A DNA stretch of 64,000 nucleotides, from contig JAEZYE010000007.1 in NCBI GenBank assembly GCA_023419315.1, positions 37,315 through 101,314 on the forward strand, given 5' to 3'. Positions within the stretch are counted from its first letter, which is position 1, and each line of letters begins with the position of its first letter. The notes under the pieces are model-generated. The model ran no database searches, was not told the origin of the DNA, and saw nothing but the letters and a program-made list of their open reading frames with translations. Shown here piece after piece: positions 27,743 to 35,487 of this stretch. Source of the stretch: Pseudomonadota bacterium (GTDB lineage Bacteria; Pseudomonadota; Gammaproteobacteria; Xanthomonadales; Xanthomonadaceae). The position numbers were made by a program, and so were the translations under genes.

Positions 27743-28350
27743 TCGCGGCGCAGCGGATCGACGCCGTCGCCGGATCGCGGAGCCGGCTCGCCGGAACGCC
27801 AGCGACGCGTCGTGCGCTGGAAGAACTGGCTGTTGGGCACCTGCAGCACGGTGTCGCCGAACGCGCCGTCGGTTTCCAGCAACGTGGTGTAGAGCAGGTT
27901 GATGTCGATCACGCGGCCGCGCAGGCCGGGCTTGTCACCGTTCTCCAGCACCTCGATGTGATCGTGCACGCGGAACGGGCGCGTGGTCAGGATCAGCAGA
28001 CTGCAGAAGAGGTTCGACAGCACGCTCCATGCCGCGAAGAACGCAACGGCCGCCACCGCGGTGAAGCCGGTCAACGCAGTCCACAGCACGCTGCCCGATA
28101 CACCGAGCCGCGCCAGCACGAGCATCGTCGCGCTGGTGTAGATCAGGACGCCAATCAGCCGGCGCGCACCGATGGCGACTTCGGCCGCCAATCGGTAGCG
28201 ATCGCAGACCCGCTTGATGACGCCGCGCAGCACGCGCCGCAGCAGCCACGCCGCGATCAGGATGAGCGCGCATTCCAGCAGTGGCCAGCCGACCTGCGTC
28301 CATTCGCGCACCCAGGTTTCCCACCACGAGGATTCGTTCACCCGATGCAT
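27739..28350 (-). CDS. MscS-family mechanosensitive ion channel
   Basis: 203 residues, the small MscS type: three N-terminal membrane helices, the pore helix region GFTAVAAVAFFAAWSVLSNLFCSL followed by the beta-domain (TTRPFRVHDHIEVL, GLRGRVIDINLLYTTL, VPNSQFF). It lacks the long C-terminal vestibule of E. coli MscS (286 aa). The gene converges on and overlaps the glucosidase gene by 4 bases. Fits an osmotic-stress setting. Confidence 0.88.
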   Translation of the reverse strand: MHRVNESSWWETWVREWTQVGWPLLECALILIAAWLLRRVLRGVIKRVCDRYRLAAEVAIGARRLIGVLIYTSATMLVLARLGVSGSVLWTALTGFTAVAAVAFFAAWSVLSNLFCSLLILTTRPFRVHDHIEVLENGDKPGLRGRVIDINLLYTTLLETDGAFGDTVLQVPNSQFFQRTTRRWRSGEPAPRSGDGVDPLRRD

Positions 28351-28363
28351 CGGTGACGCCTCT

Positions 28364-29230
28364 TCAGAGCGTCACTGCGCCGCCTGAAACCGTCAGCAAG
28401 GCGCCGGAGGTATAACTGGAAGCGTCATTGGCCAGCATCACGTAGGCCGAAGCCAGTTCAGCCGGCTGTCCCGGCCGTCCCATCGGCGTGTGCCCGCCGA
28501 AGTCCTTCACTTCTTCCTCGTCCATGCCGGCGGGAATGAAGGGCGTCCAGATGGGGCCAGGCAGCACGGCGTTGACGCGGATCTTCTTCTCGGCGAGCAG
28601 GCCGGCCAGACCGATGGTCAGGTTTGCGATCGCGCCCTTGGTCGCGGCATACGGCAGGATGTTCGGACTCGGCTTCTTCGATTGCACCGACGCGGTGTTG
28701 ATGACCACGGCGCCCTCGCGCAGATGAGGCAGCGCCAGCCGCACCAGGTTGAACGGTGCATGCACATTGGTGGCGAACGTCTTTTCCCATTCTTCGAGCG
28801 TGATTTCCTCGAAGCTCTGGTAGTACTTCTGGTACGCGGCATTGTTGACGAGCACGTCGAGCCCGCCGAGTTCGCTTGCCACCGTTTCGATCAACGCCGC
28901 GGCCTGATCGGGATCGCTGATGTCGCACGCATGACGGGAACCCTGGCGGCCGGCATCGCGAATCAGCTTGACGATGCGTTCGGCATCCTGCTCCTCGGTC
29001 GGAAGATGTGCGATCGCAACGTCGGCGCCTTCGCGCGCGAAGGCGATTGCCACCGCCGCACCGATGCCGCTGTCGCCACCGGTAATCAGCGCCTTCTTGC
29101 CTTCCAGCAGTCCATGTCCCTTGTAGCTCTCTTCACCGTGATCCGGGCGCGGATCCATCTTTTCCGTCTTGCCGGGAAAGGACTGCTGCTGCGGCTTGAA
29201 CGGAGGCTTCGGATAGTCGGGTACCGTCAT
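28364..29230 (-). CDS. SDR-family oxidoreductase, general-stress type (YdaD/YhdF-like)
   Basis: 288 residues, an extended N-terminal tail (PPFKPQQQSFPGKTEKM) before the Rossmann motif TGGDSGIGAAVA, then NNAAYQ, catalytic YAATKGA and the C-terminal YTSGALLTVSGG. The tail plus this fold is typical of Bacillus general stress protein 39 homologues. AGGAG lies 8 bases upstream of the ATG at 29230. It is 13 bases upstream of mscS in transcription order, so they may be co-transcribed. Confidence 0.9.
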   Translation of the reverse strand: MTVPDYPKPPFKPQQQSFPGKTEKMDPRPDHGEESYKGHGLLEGKKALITGGDSGIGAAVAIAFAREGADVAIAHLPTEEQDAERIVKLIRDAGRQGSRHACDISDPDQAAALIETVASELGGLDVLVNNAAYQKYYQSFEEITLEEWEKTFATNVHAPFNLVRLALPHLREGAVVINTASVQSKKPSPNILPYAATKGAIANLTIGLAGLLAEKKIRVNAVLPGPIWTPFIPAGMDEEEVKDFGGHTPMGRPGQPAELASAYVMLANDASSYTSGALLTVSGGAVTL

Positions 29231-29333
29231 GGGGATTCTCCTGTGGGGAATGCAAGCCAGTCTGCGGGCGCGTACGTGAGATGCATGCGAACAGCAGTGC
29301 GCGGAAATCTTCCCGGGCACTGCACACACGGCT

Positions 29334-29729
29334 CTACGCGGGAAAACCCATCGCCGTCATCAGGGCGTTCTCGGCCTGGCGTGAATCCAGTCGCGTGTAC
29401 TGCACGACCACCGGAACCGAAGATTCGATCACGCTGGCATATGGCGTATCGCGCGGCACCGGTTCGGGATCGTCGAAATCGTTGTAGCGCAGATGACAGG
29501 TGCGGTTTGCCGGCACCCGGAATCGATACGGTCCGACGGGATCGCGATCGGTGTAATAGAGCGTGATGCGGATGTCGGCGTCCTGCGGCCCGGCATTGAG
29601 GATGCAGCAGGCTTCGTGGCTTTCCAGTTCCGGCTTCGGGCCGTGGCTTCGGCCGGGCAGATAGCCTTCCGGGATCACCCAGCGCAGATGGCCGGGCGCG
29701 TTCGCATTCGGTGTGTCATGCACGTCCAT
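29334..29729 (-). CDS. Sensory rhodopsin transducer (ASRT) family protein
   Basis: 131 residues matching the Anabaena sensory rhodopsin transducer family: HLRWVIPEGYLP near the start, ESHEACCILNAG, IRITLYYTDRDPVGPY, and VPVVVQYTRLDSRQAE at the end. ASRT is a tetrameric beta-sandwich that in Anabaena binds a microbial rhodopsin; related folds bind carbohydrate or DNA. No rhodopsin gene is present in this window, so the partner is unknown. The ATG at 29729 has no strong ribosome-binding site. Confidence 0.8.
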   Translation of the reverse strand: MDVHDTPNANAPGHLRWVIPEGYLPGRSHGPKPELESHEACCILNAGPQDADIRITLYYTDRDPVGPYRFRVPANRTCHLRYNDFDDPEPVPRDTPYASVIESSVPVVVQYTRLDSRQAENALMTAMGFPA

Positions 29730-29780
29730 GGCGATCAGCTTCGAATGAAAAAAGTGATGAGCGTGTCGATGCCCGGATCA

Positions 29781-30443
29781 TCACGTGCCGGTCTGCGAAT
29801 GCGGCGCGGCCAACGGCTTGGATTCCGGTGACTTGTCCTGCCGCAGGAAGATCGACAGCAGCACGATCGACAGTACGGCGAGGAACTCGCTCTGCCAGTT
29901 CTGGAACGATTCGAACCAGAACTGCGCGCCGGTCAGATGATGCATCAGCGAGATGGCGGGCTCTCCCGCAGCGAGGCGCTCGTCGTTCTCGTGCACCCAG
30001 CTGCCGTAGCCGTGCAGCGCGAACGAGATGAAGAACAGCAGGAAGAAGGCCGACGCCAGTGAATGCGCGTACAACGCTCGCCAGATCCCGCCCGCGCGCA
30101 CCGGCCAGGGCGTCGGGCCGGGCTCGATGTTCTCTTCTTCCTTCGCCGGGTCCAGCGGACGCGACTCGGCCGAGCCACGCTGGCGCAGCCACACCGTCAG
30201 CAGCACATACATGCCCATCTGCAGGAATTCGCTTTCCCAGTTCTCGAACGTGGCCGAGATGAAGTGGCCACTGCCCAGATACAGCGCGAGCGTGGCCGGA
30301 GCTTCACCCTCACGCAGGCGATCCTCGTTCCATGCCGCGTGGCCAGCCAGCGTCTGGAAGACGAGGAACGCGATGAAGAGCGCTGCGAGCGTGAGCGACA
30401 GACCGTTGCGTCGCCAGAAGGAAGCCGAAGAATCCGCAGTCAT
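29781..30443 (-). CDS. DUF6766-like membrane protein with internal duplication
   Basis: 220 residues, about four membrane helices in two similar halves. Each half has a membrane helix ending in AGHAAWNEDRL or LHGYGSWVHENDERL, then F-x-N-W-x-SEFL (FENWESEFLQMG; FQNWQSEFLAVL), a second helix and a tail ending RG-SAESRP or DKSPESKP. The halves thus arose by duplication. Function unknown. It is probably co-transcribed with the ASRT gene 51 bases downstream. Confidence 0.78.
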   Translation of the reverse strand: MTADSSASFWRRNGLSLTLAALFIAFLVFQTLAGHAAWNEDRLREGEAPATLALYLGSGHFISATFENWESEFLQMGMYVLLTVWLRQRGSAESRPLDPAKEEENIEPGPTPWPVRAGGIWRALYAHSLASAFFLLFFISFALHGYGSWVHENDERLAAGEPAISLMHHLTGAQFWFESFQNWQSEFLAVLSIVLLSIFLRQDKSPESKPLAAPHSQTGT

Positions 30444-30714
30444 TGCATGGAGAAGTGGCGCTGGTGTCCAGCTTGCAGACAGACCATCCTCCCGCCGCCG
30501 CCAAGGCGCTGTGAACGATCATGCCGGTCGTCGTTGCCGGTTTCATGCGGGTGGCATCGCTGTGGCGTGCCGTTTAACCGGGCATTGATGCGCTTGTTCG
30601 CATGATGTCCAGCGCGCGATCAAGCGTGCCTCGGCCAGGTGCTATCGCTTCGGGCATAGCCGGCATCCGTGACCAGAATCGTGGACGCGCTCGCTCGCCC
30701 GGTGCGCCATCACC

Positions 30715-30736
30715 GCTGTAACGGTGCGGTTACAGC
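30715..30736. promoter_or_regulatory. Gapped palindrome GCTGTAAC-N6-GTTACAGC
   Basis: A perfect 8-bp inverted repeat with a 6-base spacer in a 360-base gap that has no gene. It looks like either a dimeric-repressor operator or the apical hairpin of a small RNA ended by the terminator at 30776. Confidence 0.5.
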
Positions 30737-30775
30737 CGAGTCGCCGCGACTGGACCGTGCGAAGGAATCCGCCAT

Positions 30776-30804
30776 GAGGCCCTCGTAGAAGGGCCTCTGT
30801 TTTT
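30776..30804 (+). terminator. Rho-independent terminator on the plus strand with no gene upstream
   Basis: GAGGCCC and GGGCCTC (7 bp) around TCGTAGAA, followed by TGTTTTT. The T run is on the plus strand, but all neighbouring genes are on the minus strand; the minus strand has no T run after the stem. It therefore suggests a short plus-strand transcript from the 30444-30775 gap. Confidence 0.7.
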
Positions 30805-31361
30805 CACGGCGCCGGTCTTGGCCGGGCGACGCGGTACTGCTGCCGATCGCCATGACGCGCCCCCTTTGTGTCGGCGTTGACGCAGAGGCGTTCCCCGCAT
30901 AGCTGCACATCCGAGGCGTTGTAGGCGCGGATGACCTGCGCGATGTTCGCTTGCTGGTCGAGTTCATCCTTCAGTTCGGCCAGCTGATCCCGATGATGGT
31001 CCAGCACGAACGTTCCGCCGACCAGCACCAGCGCGACCAGGGCCGCGGCCGCTCCGAACGTGGTCCACAACACGCGGCCCGAGCGCTGCAGCTGGTTCGT
31101 CATCCGATCGACGCTCTGTTCGTAGCGCGTGGTCGCGGGCTTCAGTGCCTGCATTGAATGGCTCGCAATCTGCGCGCCGGCCTGATCGACCAGGGCGGCG
31201 AGTTGCTTCTCCAGCCGGGCAATCTCGTTGCGCAGGTGGGTGACTTCCTTCTGTACCGACGCTTCCATGCGCGCGCCGCGCTCGTCGGTCTTCGCCGCCA
31301 GCTTGAGCAGGGCGAGGGTGAGGTTTTCGTTCGGCGAAGCCGTCGCTGATCCGTAGGACAT
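30804..31361 (-). CDS. Coiled-coil, single-pass membrane protein in the effector cassette
   Basis: 185 residues. Residues 25-95 are heptad-like and charged (QKEVTHLRNEIARLEKQLAAL), a membrane helix follows (TFGAAAALVALVLVGGTFVL), then a second helical stretch and a C-terminal CGERLCVNAD and GDRQQYR tail ending in a basic, proline-rich sequence. The CxxxxCxN-QYR tail reminds me of proteins encoded with plasmid mobilisation genes, but I cannot name the family. AGGAG lies 6 bases before the ATG. It is third in an operon after a lipoprotein and a lipase-like effector. Confidence 0.7.
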   Translation of the reverse strand: MSYGSATASPNENLTLALLKLAAKTDERGARMEASVQKEVTHLRNEIARLEKQLAALVDQAGAQIASHSMQALKPATTRYEQSVDRMTNQLQRSGRVLWTTFGAAAALVALVLVGGTFVLDHHRDQLAELKDELDQQANIAQVIRAYNASDVQLCGERLCVNADTKGARHGDRQQYRVARPRPAP

Positions 31362-31379
31362 CGGAACTCCTGTGTTGAT

Positions 31380-32801
31380 TCAGAGCGAGCGCCCGCGCGC
31401 GGGCATCGGTTGTGCGTCTGCTTCCTGTGCGCGCTGCCGCGTGCGCTCCTGTTGCAGCAGTTCGTTCGCCAGCGCGTCCAGCCGTTGGCCTTCGGCCGAG
31501 TCGGAGAAGCGATGCGCGGCGCGCATGAAGGCGTCGTCATCGCCTTTCAGCACGGCATTGAGCGCGTCCATTGCGAATGGATTGCGGAACACGGGCGCGC
31601 GGTCGGACCAGGACAACGGATCCAGCCGGGCTTCGTGGGACGGTGGGGTTTCCGGACGCGTGCCATGGAACTCGAAGCCCCCTTTCATGCGCTCGTCCAC
31701 CACTTCCGCGTTGTAGCCGTCCGTCGTGCGCTGCAGCCGTGCTTCCGGCACCAGATGCTTGAGATGGCCTTCCGCCTGAAGCCGATCGACCTTGCTGGTG
31801 GCGCGGTAGACGAGCATGCCTTCTTCGGAACGGTGCACCACGTTCAAGCGCGGATCGTCCGGTTCGGCGCGCCGCTGGAGGAACGGCGTGTCGCTCAGCC
31901 GGTTGAGGTAGTCCATCACCAGGTTGCCGCTGCGCAGGCTCAATCCATTGCGGTGGTAGCCGCCGCCCAGATCCGAATGTGCGCCGGCCACCACCATGCC
32001 GAGGAAACGGCCGTCATCACTTGGACCCGGATCGATGATGTGGGTCGCCTTGAACAGCGAACGCCGCTCATCCTCGGCAATGAGCTGGATGCCCGAGATG
32101 ACCGAAGGCGGCAGCCGGCGATCATGCTTCTTGACGGGTTCGCCAGTGCCGACCGGATCGATCAGCGCCACGACCTGCGGTGTCTGGCCGGGCGGGACGA
32201 GGGGCGGGAGGGTGTAGGTGGTCCCGACCACTTGATCCCGTGCGTTGCGGACTTTCTGGACACCTTCAGAGTCCTGGATGCCGCGCTCGTGCAGCAGGCG
32301 GGTGAAGCCGGCGGCTTGCTCGGCGCCTCGGCTGAATCCAATGCTTGCTACGCGGATCTCGGCATCCGGGTCTTCGTCTTTCCATCGCTTTACCTGATCG
32401 GCGAGCAGCACATACATGCGCTCCATGCGCTCTTCATAGGTATGACCTCGCGCTCCATCCCAGGCGGAAGCGATGAACCCCCTCTGTGTCCCGGGTCCTT
32501 CTACGTAAGCCGCCTTGATTCGGTGCTTGGATTCAACAGGAAGTGATTCAATGGCATCGCTGATATGTGCAATGTTGGTGGCGTGTTCCGGGTTGCTGTT
32601 CTTGTCGTTTCCGGTGCCATCGAAACATGCGACAAACAATCGGTCATTCGGACCGATATCGCGGAGCAATATGGGAATGTGGAACTCAGACAGGGCCTGG
32701 CTCGCCTCCGAGTACGTTTGGATGTCGTGTGCATCGGCCGGATAGGTCGAAACGCCATCTTCCCGATATCCATCTGCTGCGATTCTGTGCTTCTCGGACA
32801 T
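31380..32801 (-). CDS. DUF2235/Tle1-like phospholipase effector
   Basis: 473 residues. The alpha/beta-hydrolase domain of DUF2235 is clear: FDGTGNDK at 60-67, the nucleophile elbow GFSRGAEQ with Ser157, VALIDPVGTGEP and the His motif GAHSDLGGGYHRNG. DUF2235 enzymes include Tle1-type antibacterial lipases of type VI systems and effectors of other systems. The last 90 residues are helical and end in a Gln/Arg-rich tail, possibly a secretion signal. The start at 32801 lies 5 bases after the lipoprotein stop. No secretion genes adjoin, but a VirD4-type coupling protein lies at 63.2 kb. Confidence 0.82.
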   Translation of the reverse strand: MSEKHRIAADGYREDGVSTYPADAHDIQTYSEASQALSEFHIPILLRDIGPNDRLFVACFDGTGNDKNSNPEHATNIAHISDAIESLPVESKHRIKAAYVEGPGTQRGFIASAWDGARGHTYEERMERMYVLLADQVKRWKDEDPDAEIRVASIGFSRGAEQAAGFTRLLHERGIQDSEGVQKVRNARDQVVGTTYTLPPLVPPGQTPQVVALIDPVGTGEPVKKHDRRLPPSVISGIQLIAEDERRSLFKATHIIDPGPSDDGRFLGMVVAGAHSDLGGGYHRNGLSLRSGNLVMDYLNRLSDTPFLQRRAEPDDPRLNVVHRSEEGMLVYRATSKVDRLQAEGHLKHLVPEARLQRTTDGYNAEVVDERMKGGFEFHGTRPETPPSHEARLDPLSWSDRAPVFRNPFAMDALNAVLKGDDDAFMRAAHRFSDSAEGQRLDALANELLQQERTRQRAQEADAQPMPARGRSL

Positions 32802-32806
32802 GACGC

Positions 32807-33451
32807 TCAGTACGTCCGTGACCAGGCCAGGTACAGGTCATTCCGGAATCGGCTATGACGATTTCCCGGCTTCTGCTCCGAGCGTGTCAGTACCGACGTA
32901 CCGATGTAAACGTTGATGGTTCGATCGTGCACTTCGAGGAAGATGCTCGGGTCATTTCCAATGTTCATTGCGTTTCCAGCCTCATCTACCGACTGGTAGA
33001 CGATTTGGTCGGCGGAAACCTGATGCCAGACAAGCTGCTCGTGGAAAATTCGGGCAATGTCCACCTTGGCATGGTGCTCAACACCATCGGCCGAGCGCCA
33101 GCGCACCTCTGCCGGTGCGGGAAAGTTCGGTACACCCAGATAGGAAGCAAGGCCCCAGGAGTCGCGATAGCCGGGTTCCGGTGCCGGCCTCAGTTGCGCT
33201 CTTGCTTCCTCGTCATCCCCTCCCACGAAGAAGGGGTGGCCGTTGTAGAGCACACGACAGCCGTAGACGTTGTATGCACGTACCGAAAAATTGTGCTCCA
33301 CAAACCGCAACGGCACCGAGAACGTCTGCGGTGGCGGTGGCAGGTGATCGGGGGAGGACGGGGTGGTCATGGCGGTCTGGCATCCGGTGAAGAACAGGCC
33401 GGTCACGGCGACCATGCCTGCATGGCGCAGGACTTTCGGAATGGAAGGCAT
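32807..33451 (-). CDS. Secreted lipoprotein, candidate immunity protein for the lipase
   Basis: 214 residues with lipobox LFFTGC (Cys24) followed by a Pro-rich linker. The folded part has no recognisable enzyme motif; it contains VRAYNVYGCRVLYNGHPFF and AEVRWRSADGVEHHAKVDIA, the latter like lipoprotein immunity proteins that guard the periplasm against Tle lipases. It is first in the operon, as is common for immunity genes of periplasmic toxins. AAGGAA lies 6 bases before the ATG at 33451. The immunity role is inference from lipidation and context. Base composition here is somewhat less GC-rich than the surroundings. Confidence 0.65.
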   Translation of the reverse strand: MPSIPKVLRHAGMVAVTGLFFTGCQTAMTTPSSPDHLPPPPQTFSVPLRFVEHNFSVRAYNVYGCRVLYNGHPFFVGGDDEEARAQLRPAPEPGYRDSWGLASYLGVPNFPAPAEVRWRSADGVEHHAKVDIARIFHEQLVWHQVSADQIVYQSVDEAGNAMNIGNDPSIFLEVHDRTINVYIGTSVLTRSEQKPGNRHSRFRNDLYLAWSRTY

Positions 33452-33889
33452 GCGGTTCCTTGCAATGTCATCGGGACATCGAGCGCGCGTGGCGTTGCTC
33501 GCGTCCGAGCATGGCGATGCATCTGTCCACTGGCAATGCGATGGCGAGCAATGTGAGGTCGCGCCATGAACGAGCAAATGCGGAACACGATCAGAACGCG
33601 CGGCAAGTCCACTCGACGAGCCGCCGGGTCGCGGCTTGTTCCGGAAGAACGCCGGTCGCCCAGTCCTATTCGTGCATCAGGTTTTACGCACGGAACGATT
33701 CGTGCGGCGCAGTGCGGAGTTTCTGGCGACAAGGCCGCGATCGCATCCGGGCATCGCAACACGGTCTGGCGACGGGTGCGCAAAGGATGCGTCTGCATGC
33801 CGCACGGGTTTCGTCGCGCTGCATGCGCTTGCCGAAGTACAGCAGAGGCTTCGGCGGGGCGCGCGCGGCCACGGCAGTGGCCGCTCCAC
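33452..33889. other. Intergenic region between lipoprotein and ubiD genes
   Basis: About 440 bases without a gene I can support; the open frames lack ribosome-binding sites and protein-like composition. It should contain the minus-strand promoter of the effector cassette, which I cannot place, and leads into the FNR-type box of ubiD. Confidence 0.6.
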
Positions 33890-33903
33890 TTGACGTGGAT
33901 CAA
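33890..33903 (+). promoter_or_regulatory. FNR/ANR/DNR-type box before ubiD
   Basis: TTGAC-GTGG-ATCAA, one mismatch from TTGAT-N4-ATCAA. Its centre (33896.5) lies about 41 bases before a start expected near 33939, and CAGAAT at 33927-33932 is at the matching -10 position. The arrangement is that of a class II FNR-activated promoter and would place ubiD-ubiU-ubiV under anaerobic control. Confidence 0.8.
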
Positions 33904-33962
33904 GGTCGGGCGGCGAGGGGGCTGCGCAGAATGCGGCTCCCCCGGCGCTATGGGATGGCGAC

Positions 33963-35450
33963 ATGTCCTTTCACGATCTGCGTGGATTCCTGGATCATCT
34001 GGCTGCGCATGCGCAGCTGCTCGAGATTGACGCCCGTATCGAGACCGAACTGGAAAGCACCGCGCTGAGCCTGCGTGCATTGCGGGCCGGCGGGCCGGCG
34101 TTGTTGATGAACAACAACGGTTCGGGGCATCCGCTGCTGGGCAATCTGTTCGGACATCGCCGTCGCATCCAGCTGGCGCTGGCGGATCGTCCGCTGAGTT
34201 CGTTGCGCGAGCTGGGCGAACTGCTGGCCTCGCTGAAGGAGCCGCGCTGGCCGTCGAGCCTGCGCGGTGCGCTGACGCAATGGCCGGAACTGGCGCAACT
34301 GGCGCATGTCGCGCCGCGCCGCGTGGATGAGGCCGAGTTCAATGACATTGTGCTGGAAGGCGACGACATCGATCTGTCGCGTTTGCCGATCCAGCGCTGC
34401 TGGCCCGAGGACATCGACCGGCTGATCACCTTCGGCCTGGTGATTACGCGCGGCACGCGCCAGCAGCGGCAGAACGTGGCGATCTACCGGCAACAGGTGA
34501 TCGGCCGCAATCGCGTGATCATGCGCTGGCTGCCGCATCGCGGCGGCGCGCTGGACTATGCGAGCTGGCAGGCCAGCCATCCGGACGAACCGTTCCCGGT
34601 GCTGGTCGCCATCGGGGCCGATCCGGCCACGCTGCTCGCGGCGGTGGCGCCGGTGCCGGATACGTTGTCCGAGTACGAATTCGCCGGCCTGCTGCGTGCG
34701 GCGCGTACGCGCGTGTGGCGCAGCCAGTTGACCGGCCTGGATGCACCGGCCGGCGCGGAAATCCTGCTCGAAGGGTTCATCCGGCCGGGCGACACCGCGC
34801 TGGAAGGCCCGTTCGGCGATCACACCGGCTACTACAACGCACAGGCGCATTTCCCGGTGTTCACCATCGAGCGCATGCGCATGCGCCGGGATGCCGTGTA
34901 CCACGGCAGCTACATGGGGCGCGCGCCCTTCGACGAGCCGTCGGTGCTGGCGATGGCGCTCAATGACGTGTTCGTGCCGATCCTGTGCAAGGTGTTCCCG
35001 GAGATCGTCGATTTCTTCCTGCCGCCCGAAGCGTGCTCGTACCGCATCGCCGTGGTCAGCATCCGCAAGCAGTACGCCGGGCACGCGCGGCGAGTGATGA
35101 TGGGCATCTGGTCCTATCTGCGCCAGTTCACCTACACCAAGTTCGTGATCGTCACCGATGACGACATCGACGTGCGCGACTGGTCGCAGGTGATCTGGGC
35201 AATCTCCACGCGCGTGGATCCCGCGCGCGACAGCATGCTGGTCGAGAACACGCCGATCGACTACCTGGATTTCGCATCGCCGGTATCGGGTACCGGATCC
35301 AAGCTGGGCCTGGATGCCACGCGCAAGTGGGCCGGCGAAAGTGATCGCGAATGGGGCCGTCCGATCACGCTGGATCCGCAGGTCGAGCAGCGCGTGGATG
35401 CGCTGTGGACGCAGATACGCCGTTCCTATGAAGCCGCGAACCAGGCCTGA
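33963..35450 (+). CDS. ubiD: UbiD, polyprenyl-4-hydroxybenzoate decarboxylase
   Basis: 495 residues, the normal UbiD length. It decarboxylates the prenylated 4-hydroxybenzoate ring in ubiquinone synthesis, using prenylated FMN from UbiX. The family pattern is seen throughout: LLMNNNGSGHPLLGNLFG, EGPFGDHTGYY, and the C-terminal VSGTGSKLGLDATRKW. First gene of an operon with ubiU and ubiV and downstream of an FNR-type box, so this copy may serve mainly the O2-independent pathway. UbiD-family enzymes also act on other aromatic acids, but the context is firmly ubiquinone. Confidence 0.92.
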   Translation: MSFHDLRGFLDHLAAHAQLLEIDARIETELESTALSLRALRAGGPALLMNNNGSGHPLLGNLFGHRRRIQLALADRPLSSLRELGELLASLKEPRWPSSLRGALTQWPELAQLAHVAPRRVDEAEFNDIVLEGDDIDLSRLPIQRCWPEDIDRLITFGLVITRGTRQQRQNVAIYRQQVIGRNRVIMRWLPHRGGALDYASWQASHPDEPFPVLVAIGADPATLLAAVAPVPDTLSEYEFAGLLRAARTRVWRSQLTGLDAPAGAEILLEGFIRPGDTALEGPFGDHTGYYNAQAHFPVFTIERMRMRRDAVYHGSYMGRAPFDEPSVLAMALNDVFVPILCKVFPEIVDFFLPPEACSYRIAVVSIRKQYAGHARRVMMGIWSYLRQFTYTKFVIVTDDDIDVRDWSQVIWAISTRVDPARDSMLVENTPIDYLDFASPVSGTGSKLGLDATRKWAGESDREWGRPITLDPQVEQRVDALWTQIRRSYEAANQA

Positions 35451-35487
35451 GCGCCGGTCGCGGCGGTTTTCCGCAACGAGGTAGTCC

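Noticed and set aside
30710..30967. 85-aa minus-strand ORF
   Set aside because: It overlaps the palindrome, the terminator and the end of the coiled-coil gene in another frame; Ser/Arg-rich and not protein-like.
31380..33451. Type VI secretion assignment for the lipase cassette
   Set aside because: No vgrG, hcp, PAAR or tss gene is visible in the window; DUF2235 alone does not decide the secretion route.
33566..34030. Possible plus-strand gene before ubiD
   Set aside because: Composition is Arg/Ser-rich as in random GC-rich frames, there is no supporting start signal, and it runs over the FNR box and into ubiD.
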